A DNA stretch of 64,000 nucleotides from CAIWXH01 sp964555675 (GTDB lineage Bacteria > Chloroflexota > Chloroflexia > Chloroflexales > Chloroflexaceae). The notes beneath the pieces are model-generated. The model was given only the letters and a program-made list of their open reading frames with translations. It did not search any database and had not been told where the DNA came from. Shown here piece after piece: positions 1 through 9,078 of this stretch (its first letter is position 1; every line of letters starts with the position of its first letter). The stretch spans positions 124,001-188,000 of the forward strand of contig CAZKTU010000001.1 of assembly GCA_964555675.1 (NCBI GenBank), in the 5' to 3' direction. Made by a program: the position numbers and the translations under genes.

Positions 1-1
1 A

Positions 2-856
2 TTTTTATTTGCACAGCTTGATGGAGTTATAAATGAAAATATTGAAGTAAATTTTATGGAAGAAACATCTTTTATTAAAGATGCTACACATTTTTATACT
101 ATACAGATTGCAAATGAATTAGTTCATAATAATGTATATGGTAATTTAATTGAAACATTTATCAGAGATCCTGAAGAGAAAAAGAAAGGTATGGATTCTA
201 TTAAATATATTCCTTCTATTAGAAAAATTAGTGAATGGGCTAGTACATGGATGGAAAGAGAAAAAACTCTTCAAGAAAGGGTACTTGCATTTGCATGTAT
301 TGAAGGAATTATTTTTAGTAGCGCATTTGCAGGTATATACTATCTGAAAAGACTTCCAGAAGAAGTAAAAAATGCAAATACAAATTTAAGTGATTATGTT
401 AAAAGTTTAATTCCTCAAAGCAACCAGCAAATTTTAAATGGATTATTAACAGCAAATGAATGGATTTCAAGAGATGAAGGTATTCACACTAGATTTGCAA
501 TTACATTATACAATGTTTTAATAAAACAATATAATTATAAACCTTTAACTAAAGAACAAGCATACTCTATCGTTCAAAGTGCTTATAATGTATGCGAAGA
601 ATTTACCAGATTTAGTATGAATACACATTTAATAGGTATTAATGTTAATGATATGATGGATTACGTATCCGTAACAGCAGATTGGGTTTTAAATAAATTT
701 GGTTTTGAAAGTTTATTTAATAGAACTAATCCTTTAACATGGATGGATTCTATATCATTAATGGGGAAATCAAATTTTTTTGAAAAGACTGTTACAGAAT
801 ATTCAAGACCTGTTGATGCTGGTGTTGATTATAAGAAGACAGAAGAATATTTTTAA
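2..856 (+). CDS. Ribonucleotide reductase small subunit (R2), 5'-partial
   Basis: Supplies the diiron-tyrosyl radical for reduction of ribonucleotides to deoxyribonucleotides. The frame is open to the window edge and residues encoded before the first ATG (position 56) still match the family (LFAQLDGVINENI), so that ATG is internal and the real start lies outside. Visible ligands and radical residue: ELVH followed four residues later by Tyr (ELVHNNVY), the EGIIFSSAF helix, and ISRDEGIHTRFA with the last Glu/His ligands. The C-terminus ends in an acidic-aromatic tail (KKTEEYF), the type of tail that docks on the large subunit. The large subunit is not in this window. Identification is very secure. 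Confidence 0.96.
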   Translation, partial: FLFAQLDGVINENIEVNFMEETSFIKDATHFYTIQIANELVHNNVYGNLIETFIRDPEEKKKGMDSIKYIPSIRKISEWASTWMEREKTLQERVLAFACIEGIIFSSAFAGIYYLKRLPEEVKNANTNLSDYVKSLIPQSNQQILNGLLTANEWISRDEGIHTRFAITLYNVLIKQYNYKPLTKEQAYSIVQSAYNVCEEFTRFSMNTHLIGINVNDMMDYVSVTADWVLNKFGFESLFNRTNPLTWMDSISLMGKSNFFEKTVTEYSRPVDAGVDYKKTEEYF

Positions 857-857
857 T

Positions 858-872
858 TTACTTAATAAGTAA
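858..872 (+). terminator. Palindromic gene-end element, TTACTT variant
   Basis: TTACTT-AAT-AAGTAA starts one base after the RNR stop codon. It is the only site where the inner C-G pair of the standard TTACTC/GAGTAA stem is replaced on both arms by T-A, so pairing is kept. Confidence 0.5.
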
Positions 873-943
873 CAATATATATTTAGAGAAAATTAATAAT
901 CAAAGTAAATATTTATACTTTTAACTTAATATATAATTGTTAA

Positions 944-1933
944 ATGGCGCCAAAAGCATTAGATATTATAGCAGTTCCAAGACCGGATGGAAACCCTGCA
1001 GATATACAACCAAAATTTGATAAATTATATGAATCTACTTTATTTCTTGATCTTCTAGAAATAAAGAACAAATTAAAACCTAATCTTCCAAAATTAGAAA
1101 TTAAAAAAATAATAGTAAAAAAGAAGAAAGAACCAGAACAGAATATTATAACAGATTTATCTATATCTTCTAAAACCCCTGATAATACTCTTTTTTCAAA
1201 TGATGAAGATATTTCAGAGTTAACTAAAGACTATACAATCCCTGAAGAATTAGTTAATGAAGAAATACACCAAATTAATAATCAACAAATTAATAATCAA
1301 CCACCTATTGAAAATATTCCTCAAGAAAATATTCCTCAAGAAAATATAGAACAGGATGTAATCGAAGAAATAGTAATTGAAAATAATACTATGGATCCTT
1401 TAGAAGAAAAATATTATTGGGTTAATCAATTCAAAGTATTAAAAAGGCACAATAAGGATAGAGAAGATATTCCAATATATAATATACATGATGATGTAGA
1501 AGAAATGAAAAGTAGATATAAAGAAATTAAAAGCGAAATAGATCTTACAAATAATGTAAGTAGATATCAATTTATTCTAAAAGTCACATTTATTATTACA
1601 GAATTAATATGTATAAAAATATTTGGTATGGAAATGAATGGGTTTGCATTGACACAATTAAAACAAATGGAAGCATATGAAAGTATGTTAATAGAACTTG
1701 GTGAACAAAGCAGTGGTAATTGGATAACAGAATTACCAGTTGAAGCACGTCTTTTTGGTACGATTATGATGAATGCATTAATTTTCTGGGGTGCAAAAAA
1801 TTTTCCAGGATTTGAAATGTTAATGACGTTAATTACTGGTGTAAAAAATTTTAAATCACCTAATACAACTGAAGAAAAGAAACATAAAATGGGAGGGCCA
1901 AGTGTAAAAGCAAAGGATATTAAAAATGAGTAA
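944..1933 (+). CDS. Conserved NCLDV-type protein with acidic linker and hydrophobic C-terminal domain
   Basis: 329 residues. Residues 1-130 are low complexity, rich in Glu, Asn and Gln, with short repeats (INNQQ, PQENI). The conserved part is roughly 140-310, with the pattern YQFILKVTFIITELICIKIFGMEM, GFALTQLKQMEAYESMLIELGE and VEARLFGTIMMNALIFWGAK. From memory this resembles an uncharacterised family shared by several NCLDVs and annotated as DUF5767. Two moderately hydrophobic segments suggest membrane or virion association, but this is inference. The Lys-rich tail ends at the stop. A specific function cannot be given. Confidence 0.8.
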   Translation: MAPKALDIIAVPRPDGNPADIQPKFDKLYESTLFLDLLEIKNKLKPNLPKLEIKKIIVKKKKEPEQNIITDLSISSKTPDNTLFSNDEDISELTKDYTIPEELVNEEIHQINNQQINNQPPIENIPQENIPQENIEQDVIEEIVIENNTMDPLEEKYYWVNQFKVLKRHNKDREDIPIYNIHDDVEEMKSRYKEIKSEIDLTNNVSRYQFILKVTFIITELICIKIFGMEMNGFALTQLKQMEAYESMLIELGEQSSGNWITELPVEARLFGTIMMNALIFWGAKNFPGFEMLMTLITGVKNFKSPNTTEEKKHKMGGPSVKAKDIKNE

Positions 1934-1958
1934 AAAAATGAAATAATTTATTTTTCAA

Positions 1959-2531
1959 ATGAGTAAAAAATTTGCAATGGAAAATACTACAGATCATTTT
2001 ACCGAAGAAGATCAAAAATTAGTTAATGATATTACTAGTTATTTACATGTTAATTATCCTTCTAAAAATGGATATAAATATGTAGAAAAATCTAAAATTA
2101 GTGATAAATTTTATATCGGAAATGCAGATTTTGGTGATATGGATTTAGTAAAATTAGTAAAAAAAATATCAGCTAAATTTGATAATGTAAATATGTTATT
2201 ATATGCTGATTTTTCGGATAAAATTTGTTTTGTTTCTTTTTCAAAGTATAACGGCGTATTTATGCCGTCAGATAAGTTTCCTTCTAGGTGGTTATTATCA
2301 TTTTTACCTTTTGCCACATCCGTTTATCATGAAAAAAATCCCGGAAATGAAGTTGTGTTTGCATATACTTCAGTAGATGTTGAATCGTGTCCTACAAAAA
2401 ATACCATTCGGGATAAAGATTATTTTTTTAAAAAAGCATGTGAATATTTGAAATATAATAATTTCTTAGCAAATGAAGATTCAGATGATGAAGATATGGC
2501 GTGGGGTGATGAAATGATTGGTAATCTATAA
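1959..2531 (+). CDS. Hypothetical protein, 190 aa
   Basis: Not recognised. Mixed alpha/beta composition without membrane segments; the last 15 residues are strongly acidic (EDSDDEDMAWGDE). It follows the previous gene by 25 nt, and an A-rich ATGAAAT stretch lies only about 20 nt before the ATG, too close to match the spacing of the other early-type elements. It converges on the 2556-3350 gene with one palindrome between the stops. Confidence 0.75.
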   Translation: MSKKFAMENTTDHFTEEDQKLVNDITSYLHVNYPSKNGYKYVEKSKISDKFYIGNADFGDMDLVKLVKKISAKFDNVNMLLYADFSDKICFVSFSKYNGVFMPSDKFPSRWLLSFLPFATSVYHEKNPGNEVVFAYTSVDVESCPTKNTIRDKDYFFKKACEYLKYNNFLANEDSDDEDMAWGDEMIGNL

Positions 2532-2538
2532 TTTAATT

Positions 2539-2555
2539 ATTACTCAATGAGTAAT
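2539..2555. terminator. Palindromic gene-end element between convergent genes
   Basis: ATTACTC-AAT-GAGTAAT fills almost all of the 24-nt gap between two convergent stops (2531 on +, 2556 on -), so a single symmetrical element can serve both strands. Confidence 0.65.
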
Positions 2556-3350
2556 TCAATTTGACGTATCTTTTGATAATTCATCTGTTACATCTTCAAT
2601 TGTTGTACTTTCATTTTCAAGCTGCGGAATTACATCATCTTGATGAAGACTTGTAGGTTCTGCGTTATTATTTTGAGAAATATTTTTTGTAATATTTGTT
2701 AGCACGCCTGTTAATAATGAAGTAACATTTCCTATATCAAATTGTTCATTTCCTATGGTATCAGTCATATTTTTCATAAAACTTCCATCCATCAATCCAG
2801 AAAAGAAAGACATGGGGTCATTAGGATTTATATTTTTTGTTAATCCTCCTAGCATATCATTAAAAAATTTACCTTCTTTGGTATCAGTAGGAATTCCTAA
2901 TAAACTATTTATATCAAAAGCTTCTGATGATCTTGATTTAAAATTTTCAACAAGATTTAATAACATAGTTCTTTTTTCTTTATCTGTTTCAATCATATAA
3001 GCAATATATAATAAATGTTTATATATTGCATCTTGAGTTTCTGTATCAGATTTACCAAGAAAAAATCCAATATCAAGTTTAATATCTTGAGATGTACCAT
3101 ACTTAATAGTAAATTTCCCCTCAAGATTTCTATTTTTAATAGATTCTAGATGATATTCAAAAAATGTTTTATATCCTGCTATTACTTTATCAATTTTTTC
3201 AGTATCTTTCGATACTCTTTCATCAGTAACGGCTAATTTATATTTTCTTAAAGAAGAATCTTTCTTTTCATTACCAAAAATCGGCCATAGATCATAAACA
3301 AAACATACAACAGATTCTAAAATATCTTTATATTCTTGAGGTGAATACAT
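2556..3350 (-). CDS. Hypothetical protein, 264 aa
   Basis: Not recognised. The N-terminal 150 residues look like a helical globular domain (ILESVVCFVYDLWPIFG near the start). The middle is Gly/Asn/Met-rich (DMLGGLTKNINPNDPMSFFSGLMDG), and the last 50 residues are acidic and probably disordered. No signal peptide or membrane segment. First gene of a run of minus-strand genes read from about 9 kb down to 2.5 kb. Confidence 0.75.
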   Translation of the reverse strand: MYSPQEYKDILESVVCFVYDLWPIFGNEKKDSSLRKYKLAVTDERVSKDTEKIDKVIAGYKTFFEYHLESIKNRNLEGKFTIKYGTSQDIKLDIGFFLGKSDTETQDAIYKHLLYIAYMIETDKEKRTMLLNLVENFKSRSSEAFDINSLLGIPTDTKEGKFFNDMLGGLTKNINPNDPMSFFSGLMDGSFMKNMTDTIGNEQFDIGNVTSLLTGVLTNITKNISQNNNAEPTSLHQDDVIPQLENESTTIEDVTDELSKDTSN

Positions 3351-3369
3351 TTAATATTATTTTAATATT

Positions 3370-3384
3370 TTATTCATCGAATAA
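3370..3384 (-). terminator. Palindromic gene-end element, TTATTC variant
   Basis: TTATTC-ATC-GAATAA lies 3' of the minus-strand gene ending at 3407, within its 56-nt gap to the next minus-strand start. Confidence 0.5.
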
Positions 3385-3406
3385 TTATTTTTTAAATAGA
3401 TATATT

Positions 3407-3829
3407 TTAGTTAATTAAGTCGCTAAATGTAGGTCTAAAATTATCTAATTCTGCTTCGTGGCGTTTTTGTTGATCTTTTGCAATCTTTTGAATAGCATCG
3501 ACTGGGTCTTCTTCATCTTGTTCTAAAATTAATATTTGATTTTCTATGATTTTAATTTCATCTCTTAATGATTTTCTTTTCTTAGCAATATCATCATTTA
3601 CTTTTGCTTTGGCATTTCTAACATTTTTACAATTTGATAATTTTCTTTTTAACAATTTAAGTTTTTCAATTAATTTTTCTCTATCCTCTTTTAATGTCGA
3701 AGGTAATGCTTCTGTAACATCTCTTTTTTCGTTAAAAAATTTCTTCTCTGTTTTTTCTATAAGAAGTTCTGCGTGAGATTTAGGTCTAATACTATTTAAT
3801 TCTTCATAGATAATATCATCGATATCCAT
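3407..3829 (-). CDS. Coiled-coil hypothetical protein, 140 aa
   Basis: Highly charged and helical. Residues 45-105 have a heptad-like spacing of Leu/Ile (EKLIEKLKLLKRKLSN, then RKSLRDEIKIIENQILILEQ), which argues for a coiled coil. No enzyme motif. It sits 28 nt downstream of another coiled-coil protein (3858-5066), so the two could work together, though that is only a positional hint. Confidence 0.75.
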   Translation of the reverse strand: MDIDDIIYEELNSIRPKSHAELLIEKTEKKFFNEKRDVTEALPSTLKEDREKLIEKLKLLKRKLSNCKNVRNAKAKVNDDIAKKRKSLRDEIKIIENQILILEQDEEDPVDAIQKIAKDQQKRHEAELDNFRPTFSDLIN

Positions 3830-3857
3830 TTTAATTTAATTAAAATATTTTTTAAAA

Positions 3858-5066
3858 CTAAAATTCATCGACAAGAGCTTCATATTTCATTAATATATCA
3901 TCTTTTTTATTATTTAATTTTAACAATTGAGAATTTAATGCTTTTAATGCAGTTTTAGTTTTATTAATAAATTCTAAAACTTTTGTTTGATCTATTTTTA
4001 AATTATTTATACTTGTCCATTTTTCAATATTTGCAACTAAAATTGCTTTATCTTTAATAAGTTTCTGTCTATCATTATTAATTATCTTCATAGCTTTTTC
4101 AAAAACTGTAGATATATTTTTGAGTTTAAAAAGGATATCATCTTCTCGCATGTCTCTTATTAACTCTTCATTCTTTTCAATTAAAGAAAAACATCTTGAA
4201 ATATATATTCCTAAATTTCCTTCTTTAACTTTTTTATAAAAATCTATAATACTAAAACATATTTTAAAATTTCCAGCAATTATATTTTCTTTTTCATAAT
4301 TTGACGGAAGTAATTTAATTTTTGTACTATCTTTGATAATTTTTTTATCTTTTAATATGTCATCAGTTTCTTCAAATTCAAGTTCGATTATATCCTCTGT
4401 ATCGGAAGATTCTGGAGATACAGATAATATAGCTTTAGAATTAAATATTTTTTCACCACCTTTAATTAATTCATCTATTACGTCTTTCTTTTTATTATTT
4501 TCGGAAATTTCAGCTTCATCATAATTAGTTTTAATATAAACTTCTATAGGAGAATTATCACTAATATAAACGATAACAGATTCAGATATATTAACTATAT
4601 CAAAATCTAATTCTCCTTTAATATTTAATAAATGTGTTAAATGTTTTGTTGAAACGCTTGATATTTCTCCTTTGATATAAATTTTTGATATATTATCATC
4701 CTCGATTATTAATGAATATTTTTCTGATATTCTGATAAAAAATGTCAATTTATTTTCAAAAGTTAATTCAAGAAAACGACAATCTTCTTTTATGCAAAAT
4801 GCATTTTTTATTTTAATATTATTCTTGTGAAAAATTTCTATTAATTTTAATATATCAAGTTCTATTTTATCATTTTGAGGAGAATTTGGTCTTGATAATT
4901 TTTGTTCTATTATATTTTCTTCATTATTTTGTTCTATTATATTGTCTTCATTATTTTCTTCAATAACTATTTCTTCATTATTGTCTTCAATAACTATTTC
5001 TTCATTATTGTCTTCAATAACTATTTCTTCATTATTGTCTTCAATAACTATTTCTTCGTTGCTCAT
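3858..5066 (-). CDS. Hypothetical protein with acidic tandem repeats and coiled-coil tail
   Basis: 402 residues. Residues 4-39 are four copies of EEIVIE[D/E]NN, followed by degenerate copies (DNIIEQNNE, ENIIEQ). Residues 65-190 look like a beta-rich domain and residues 290-402 a helical coiled-coil region rich in Lys, Asn and Leu. No catalytic motif. The acidic N-terminus could act as a disordered spacer or interaction tail. Function unknown. Confidence 0.75.
   Translation of the reverse strand: MSNEEIVIEDNNEEIVIEDNNEEIVIEDNNEEIVIEENNEDNIIEQNNEENIIEQKLSRPNSPQNDKIELDILKLIEIFHKNNIKIKNAFCIKEDCRFLELTFENKLTFFIRISEKYSLIIEDDNISKIYIKGEISSVSTKHLTHLLNIKGELDFDIVNISESVIVYISDNSPIEVYIKTNYDEAEISENNKKKDVIDELIKGGEKIFNSKAILSVSPESSDTEDIIELEFEETDDILKDKKIIKDSTKIKLLPSNYEKENIIAGNFKICFSIIDFYKKVKEGNLGIYISRCFSLIEKNEELIRDMREDDILFKLKNISTVFEKAMKIINNDRQKLIKDKAILVANIEKWTSINNLKIDQTKVLEFINKTKTALKALNSQLLKLNNKKDDILMKYEALVDEF
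4950..5057 (-). repeat. 27-bp in-frame tandem repeat, 4 copies
   Basis: Four units, nearly identical in DNA as well as protein, encode EEIVIEDNN near the start of the 402-aa protein. The nucleotide identity points to recent slippage or unequal exchange; copy number is likely to vary between strains. Confidence 0.85.
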
Positions 5067-5095
5067 TTATTATTTTTAAAAATATCTTTATATTT

Positions 5096-5112
5096 ATTAC
5101 TCTATGAGTAAT
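5096..5112 (-). terminator. Palindromic gene-end element
   Basis: ATTACTC-TAT-GAGTAAT lies 8 nt 3' of the minus-strand membrane-protein gene that ends at 5121. The loop TAT cannot pair, which fixes the stem at seven pairs. Confidence 0.6.
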
Positions 5113-5120
5113 AAAATAAT

Positions 5121-5576
5121 CTAATAAAATAATTTAATGTATATAATATAGAAAGAAAATATACCTAATACTATTAATGTTATAGTTTGAAGTAAAATTT
5201 CTTGCGGTTTAAATATAGCAATTAAATGTAATATTGATACTACCAAATATGGTAATATAAAAAATATAGATTCCATAGATTTTGAATTATCTACATCTTT
5301 AGTGTACATATAAATAATTAAAAAATATAATGCAAGTAATACGCATATTCCTATAGAAAATATATTTAATTTTAAAGTTAATCTATTATTATTTTTTATT
5401 ATTATATCCATTACTGTTAATAAAACAAGAAAAAATATAGATATAGAAGCTATTATCCAATTATATTTGGATGATTTGACAAAAATACTCTGTTTCTTCA
5501 AACATGGTTCACATCTTTTTTGTATAGTTTCTATATCTCTTTGACATATACTTGCAGATTGTTCATTACAAGACAT
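5121..5576 (-). CDS. Small multi-pass membrane protein with Cys-rich N-terminus
   Basis: 151 residues with four predicted membrane segments (about residues 40-60, 70-90, 100-122 and 127-150). The first 30 residues hold four cysteines (MSCNEQ, SICQRD, KRCEPCLKK), possibly a metal or disulfide site on one face of the membrane. No known family recognised. Could be an internal virion membrane protein; this is a guess from topology only. Confidence 0.75.
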   Translation of the reverse strand: MSCNEQSASICQRDIETIQKRCEPCLKKQSIFVKSSKYNWIIASISIFFLVLLTVMDIIIKNNNRLTLKLNIFSIGICVLLALYFLIIYMYTKDVDNSKSMESIFFILPYLVVSILHLIAIFKPQEILLQTITLIVLGIFSFYIIYIKLFY

Positions 5577-5580
5577 TTAT

Positions 5581-5611
5581 TATATTTACTAAATATTATA
5601 TTTACTAAATA
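5581..5611 (-). repeat. 16-bp tandem duplication of an imperfect palindrome
   Basis: ATATTTACTAAATAT, self-complementary except at the centre, occurs twice in tandem directly 3' of the helicase stop codon. The usual TTACTC element is missing here, so this may be its substitute. Confidence 0.45.
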
Positions 5612-5613
5612 TT

Positions 5614-8600
5614 TTAATCATCTATTATTTCAATCTCATTGCTAAATAATTGTTGATTATTATCTATATCTCCATCTATTAAAATCGTACCAAGATATTT
5701 ACATAGAGAAACTTTTGTAGAAAAATGGGATAACATATATAATATATTCTGTAATTTTCTTACATCTGAAGTTTCTAAATAATTTTTATTAAAGTAGTTA
5801 CCATATTTCGTATTTAAAATATTATTAATAAGAATTTGTTGATTATTCATATTATTAATATTTGGATCTTCATTCTTTTTATAAGAATCTATATTTTGGA
5901 TATGTTGTATAAGAGTATCTATTTTCATTGTTGAACATACTGCACCAGTAGTTTTTCCACCAGGTGTAACAATTTTGAAATTTCCTTTATCATCAATAAA
6001 ACCTGAATATCCTGTAGGTTTAGATATTTGTTTTTTATTAACATTCACAACAGTATTAACAAGTAATATTTCATCATGGTGTGGAAGATAAAACCAATTT
6101 CCACCAGAATAGTATCTTGTAAGATCTCCTTTTTGTTCCTTTGCATCTAATTTTCCTTGATCTGCAACCATAAATAATAATTTTTCTTTATAATATAACC
6201 TATGATAAATTATTTCTCTTTTACCAGTTATTACAGCTTTTTTTCTTGTATCTTCAATTATACCAGAAAATATAACATCTTTAAATAACGAATCTATATA
6301 TTTTATTGCAGGACATCTATTTTTAATTACTTCATAATTTGTTTGAGATTCTATTTGACTATGAACAAATGTAGTTTCAATCATATCTATCTGTGTTTTA
6401 AATGATAGTAACTCAAATGACTCTTTTGTCGGGGTTGATATAAAATACGGTAAATATTTATCATAATCAAATGTACTTTCAAAAGTATCTATTAGATCGT
6501 CTATAGGAATTTGTACATTTAATACTGGATATTTACCCGCCATATAATCTATATATGTTGATCCTTCATATGATAAGTAATATATATTCCCCGATTCACG
6601 AAGAAAAGATGGAAATCCGTATCTATTTCTAATTACAACTTTATTTGCTATTAATTCATATAATGCAAATAATAAGACTTCTTCGTCGACATTTAAACTT
6701 TCAAAAGCTATTAAAGTTTTAATTTCATCTAGATGTTTATTAAATTCTCTATTAAATAATGCTATTATTCTTTCTTTTAATTTGGTTTTAACTGTACCAC
6801 TATATAAATAATTATAAGGTCCTGTTATTTCATCTTCTTTATTAAAATTATCTGGTATATAATCTCCATAGCATTTATATTCACATTTTTGATATTCGCA
6901 TTCTTTAGTACCATCAATATCTTTTGGATTATAATTTCTATCATAATTTACACCACAATCAAATGCGCCTTTTTTAAGTAAACGAGTTATTTGGCTAATT
7001 CCCTTCTCTTTTTCTTCAACAATATTATATACGTGAAGATCAGGGGATATCTTTTTGTTCAAATCATCATTAACGAAATTTTCAGGAATAGCAGTCAATA
7101 AATAAACATTTATTGTTTTTTCTGCTTCTTTATCGAAATTAATAAAAGAATCTTGACGAACCCCTCTTGCTATGGCTTGTGTTAAATTTGCCATATGCCA
7201 TGGAGGATTTAAAACTATAATCTCTCTTACATTTAATAAACTTAAAGCTATTTTTCCTTTAGGACCCGCAATTATAACTCTGTTTAATTGACCATATTTA
7301 TTTTCTTTTGAATTTTGTTTTTTGAGAATAGATTCCAATTTTTTTGCGGAAATATTTGATTTATCATCTATTCTAAAAAAATTATTAGTACCAGGAGTCA
7401 TATTAGCAGCATCTTTAATTTCTTTATAACCATATAAAGAAAGAACTGCTGATAAATAATCTATAGATCCTGTTACTTCTTCTTCTTTTGATAATGGAGA
7501 TACATAATCAGTATACACATATACACATCTATTTAATTGTCTAGCTCTTTCTATTAATTTTATAGTTTCTAAAATTTTAGCAGCGTAAGTTTTTAAATAA
7601 TTTTCTAATTCATTTGGGTTATTTCTTAATTGTTCTAAATTTTCTAATTTTCCAACACCAACGCTTGATCTTAATGTTTTTTGAAGTACCATATCATCAT
7701 TACCCCAATAATTATTAATAAAATCAAACTGTTGTTGACTTGTAATAACTTTGTATAATTTTAAATATGTCGTCCATGGATTAATAGTTTCACCTACAAA
7801 AGTTTTTGTAAGTGGTGGTTCTCTTAAAAATGACACTCTACCTGCTATTCTTTTCAAAAATTCTTCTTCTTTTTCAGGTTTAAAATTCATATTAGCATCA
7901 AAATAATCTTTCACAAATGTAGTTGTATTAAATCTTTCTTCTGGAGGTAAAATTAAATTTAATTGATATGCAATTTCAATACAATCATCAGTCATAGGAG
8001 TACCAGACATTATTATTTTTATGCAATTATCAACATTAGTAAATAATTTTAATAATCTTTCATAAATTTTTGGAGATTCATCCTTATCTTCATCTAATAG
8101 TTTTTCTCTGAAATGATGAGATTCATCAACAATAATTACACGGTTCGAAAAACTTTCTCTAATTTGATTCGGAGTCATATCATCTAATTTTTTAAGAAAA
8201 GTCCCCCATTTTTGAATATTATAAGAAGTATGAATTAATTTATTAAATCTTAATACTTTAGCACGGTCTGATAATTCTTTTCCAGAACTTTCTTTTTCAG
8301 CAATTAAATATTCTGTCGTGCAGATATTTGATACTTTATTTTTGAAATCCGATACTTCATTATCTCCTTTTAAAATTATAATTGCTGGTTCATTTTTAAT
8401 ATCATTTAACGTAGAATATACAAAATTTTCAACAATAGCAGAAGCGCCGCAAGTTTTACCAGAACCTACACCTTTAAATACAAGAGCTTCTCTGTATGGA
8501 GTATTCTGAGAAAAGAATCTTTTAAAAAAGATTTGATCTTGATATAATAATTCTTCTTGATCTTTTCTATTCTCTTTTTTTATTTGATTTTGAGGTTGTT

Positions 8601-8766
8601 TACCAGAAACTCTACTAACTTTTATATCTTTCTTAACATTTGTATGCTCGGATGATAATTTTAACGAAGAAAATTCTTTTAAATGTGTAATTTTTTTAAT
8701 AAAATCTTTATCTTTGATATCAGGATATAAAGGAATAAAATCTTCAATATCCATTTTATTATTCAT
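5614..8766 (-). CDS. D6/D11-like superfamily 2 helicase (early transcription factor / NPH-I type)
   Basis: 1050 residues. DNA-dependent ATPase of the family that includes poxvirus D6 (early transcription factor subunit) and D11 (NPH-I), used in viral transcription initiation or termination. Motif I is VFKGVGSGKTCGA (about residue 95), motif II VIIVDESHHF (DExH), motif III IIMSGTPMTDD, and motif VI AIARGVRQDSF. Residues beyond about 600 are family-specific, with a Cys cluster (FDCGVN, KECEYQKCEYKCYG) that may bind zinc. The first ATG (8766) lies inside a gene-end palindrome belonging to the upstream gene; Met5 at 8754 (MDIEDFIPLYP) is an equally likely start. I cannot decide between D6 and D11 orthology from sequence alone. 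Confidence 0.9.
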   Translation of the reverse strand: MNNKMDIEDFIPLYPDIKDKDFIKKITHLKEFSSLKLSSEHTNVKKDIKVSRVSGKQPQNQIKKENRKDQEELLYQDQIFFKRFFSQNTPYREALVFKGVGSGKTCGASAIVENFVYSTLNDIKNEPAIIILKGDNEVSDFKNKVSNICTTEYLIAEKESSGKELSDRAKVLRFNKLIHTSYNIQKWGTFLKKLDDMTPNQIRESFSNRVIIVDESHHFREKLLDEDKDESPKIYERLLKLFTNVDNCIKIIMSGTPMTDDCIEIAYQLNLILPPEERFNTTTFVKDYFDANMNFKPEKEEEFLKRIAGRVSFLREPPLTKTFVGETINPWTTYLKLYKVITSQQQFDFINNYWGNDDMVLQKTLRSSVGVGKLENLEQLRNNPNELENYLKTYAAKILETIKLIERARQLNRCVYVYTDYVSPLSKEEEVTGSIDYLSAVLSLYGYKEIKDAANMTPGTNNFFRIDDKSNISAKKLESILKKQNSKENKYGQLNRVIIAGPKGKIALSLLNVREIIVLNPPWHMANLTQAIARGVRQDSFINFDKEAEKTINVYLLTAIPENFVNDDLNKKISPDLHVYNIVEEKEKGISQITRLLKKGAFDCGVNYDRNYNPKDIDGTKECEYQKCEYKCYGDYIPDNFNKEDEITGPYNYLYSGTVKTKLKERIIALFNREFNKHLDEIKTLIAFESLNVDEEVLLFALYELIANKVVIRNRYGFPSFLRESGNIYYLSYEGSTYIDYMAGKYPVLNVQIPIDDLIDTFESTFDYDKYLPYFISTPTKESFELLSFKTQIDMIETTFVHSQIESQTNYEVIKNRCPAIKYIDSLFKDVIFSGIIEDTRKKAVITGKREIIYHRLYYKEKLLFMVADQGKLDAKEQKGDLTRYYSGGNWFYLPHHDEILLVNTVVNVNKKQISKPTGYSGFIDDKGNFKIVTPGGKTTGAVCSTMKIDTLIQHIQNIDSYKKNEDPNINNMNNQQILINNILNTKYGNYFNKNYLETSDVRKLQNILYMLSHFSTKVSLCKYLGTILIDGDIDNNQQLFSNEIEIIDD

Positions 8767-8773
8767 TGAATAA
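8759..8773 (-). terminator. Palindromic gene-end element overlapping a start codon
   Basis: TTATTC-ATT-GAATAA lies 17 nt 3' of the small gene ending at 8791 and contains the first possible ATG of the helicase gene, which makes that ATG doubtful. Confidence 0.5.
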
Positions 8774-8790
8774 AAATATTTAAATACTTT

Positions 8791-9030
8791 TTAAAATTGC
8801 ATAGATTTACCATATCCTGCGTGAATATTTGCATATGCAGTTCCATAATAAGGGCGCTTTTCTCCATGTCTTCCGTCTGCTTCGAAAGCAGCTGGTTGGC
8901 AATAAGCACGATGACCTTCAGTAGGCTGGATACCTTTAGGAAAATTTTCAAGTTGACATCCAGATCTGTTCTTTAAAGCTTCATATGCTTGACGATGTTG
9001 TTGTTCATCCATTAATTGATATTTGACCAT
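8791..9030 (-). CDS. Small hypothetical protein, 79 aa, GC-richer codons
   Basis: A soluble, Gln-, His- and Tyr-rich protein (MDEQQHRQAYEALKN, then PYYGTAYANIHAGYG) with no membrane segment and one Cys pair. Base composition is clearly less AT-rich than its neighbours, as also seen for the capsid gene and the 32136-32495 gene, a pattern expected for a highly expressed late virion protein. An overlapping ORF in another frame is less plausible by composition. No family recognised. Confidence 0.65.
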   Translation of the reverse strand: MVKYQLMDEQQHRQAYEALKNRSGCQLENFPKGIQPTEGHRAYCQPAAFEADGRHGEKRPYYGTAYANIHAGYGKSMQF

Positions 9031-9078
9031 TTATTATATTAAAATTAATTTATTTATTCATTAAAAATATTTTTAATA

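Noticed and set aside
4902..5111. Plus-strand ORF rich in Phe/Tyr/Ile resembling a membrane protein with repeats
   Set aside because: It is the antisense shadow of the EEIVIEDNN repeats of the minus-strand 402-aa gene.
8763..8951. 62-aa minus-strand ORF overlapping the small gene at 8791-9030
   Set aside because: The 79-aa frame has a more protein-like, GC-richer composition and is properly placed before the gene-end palindrome.
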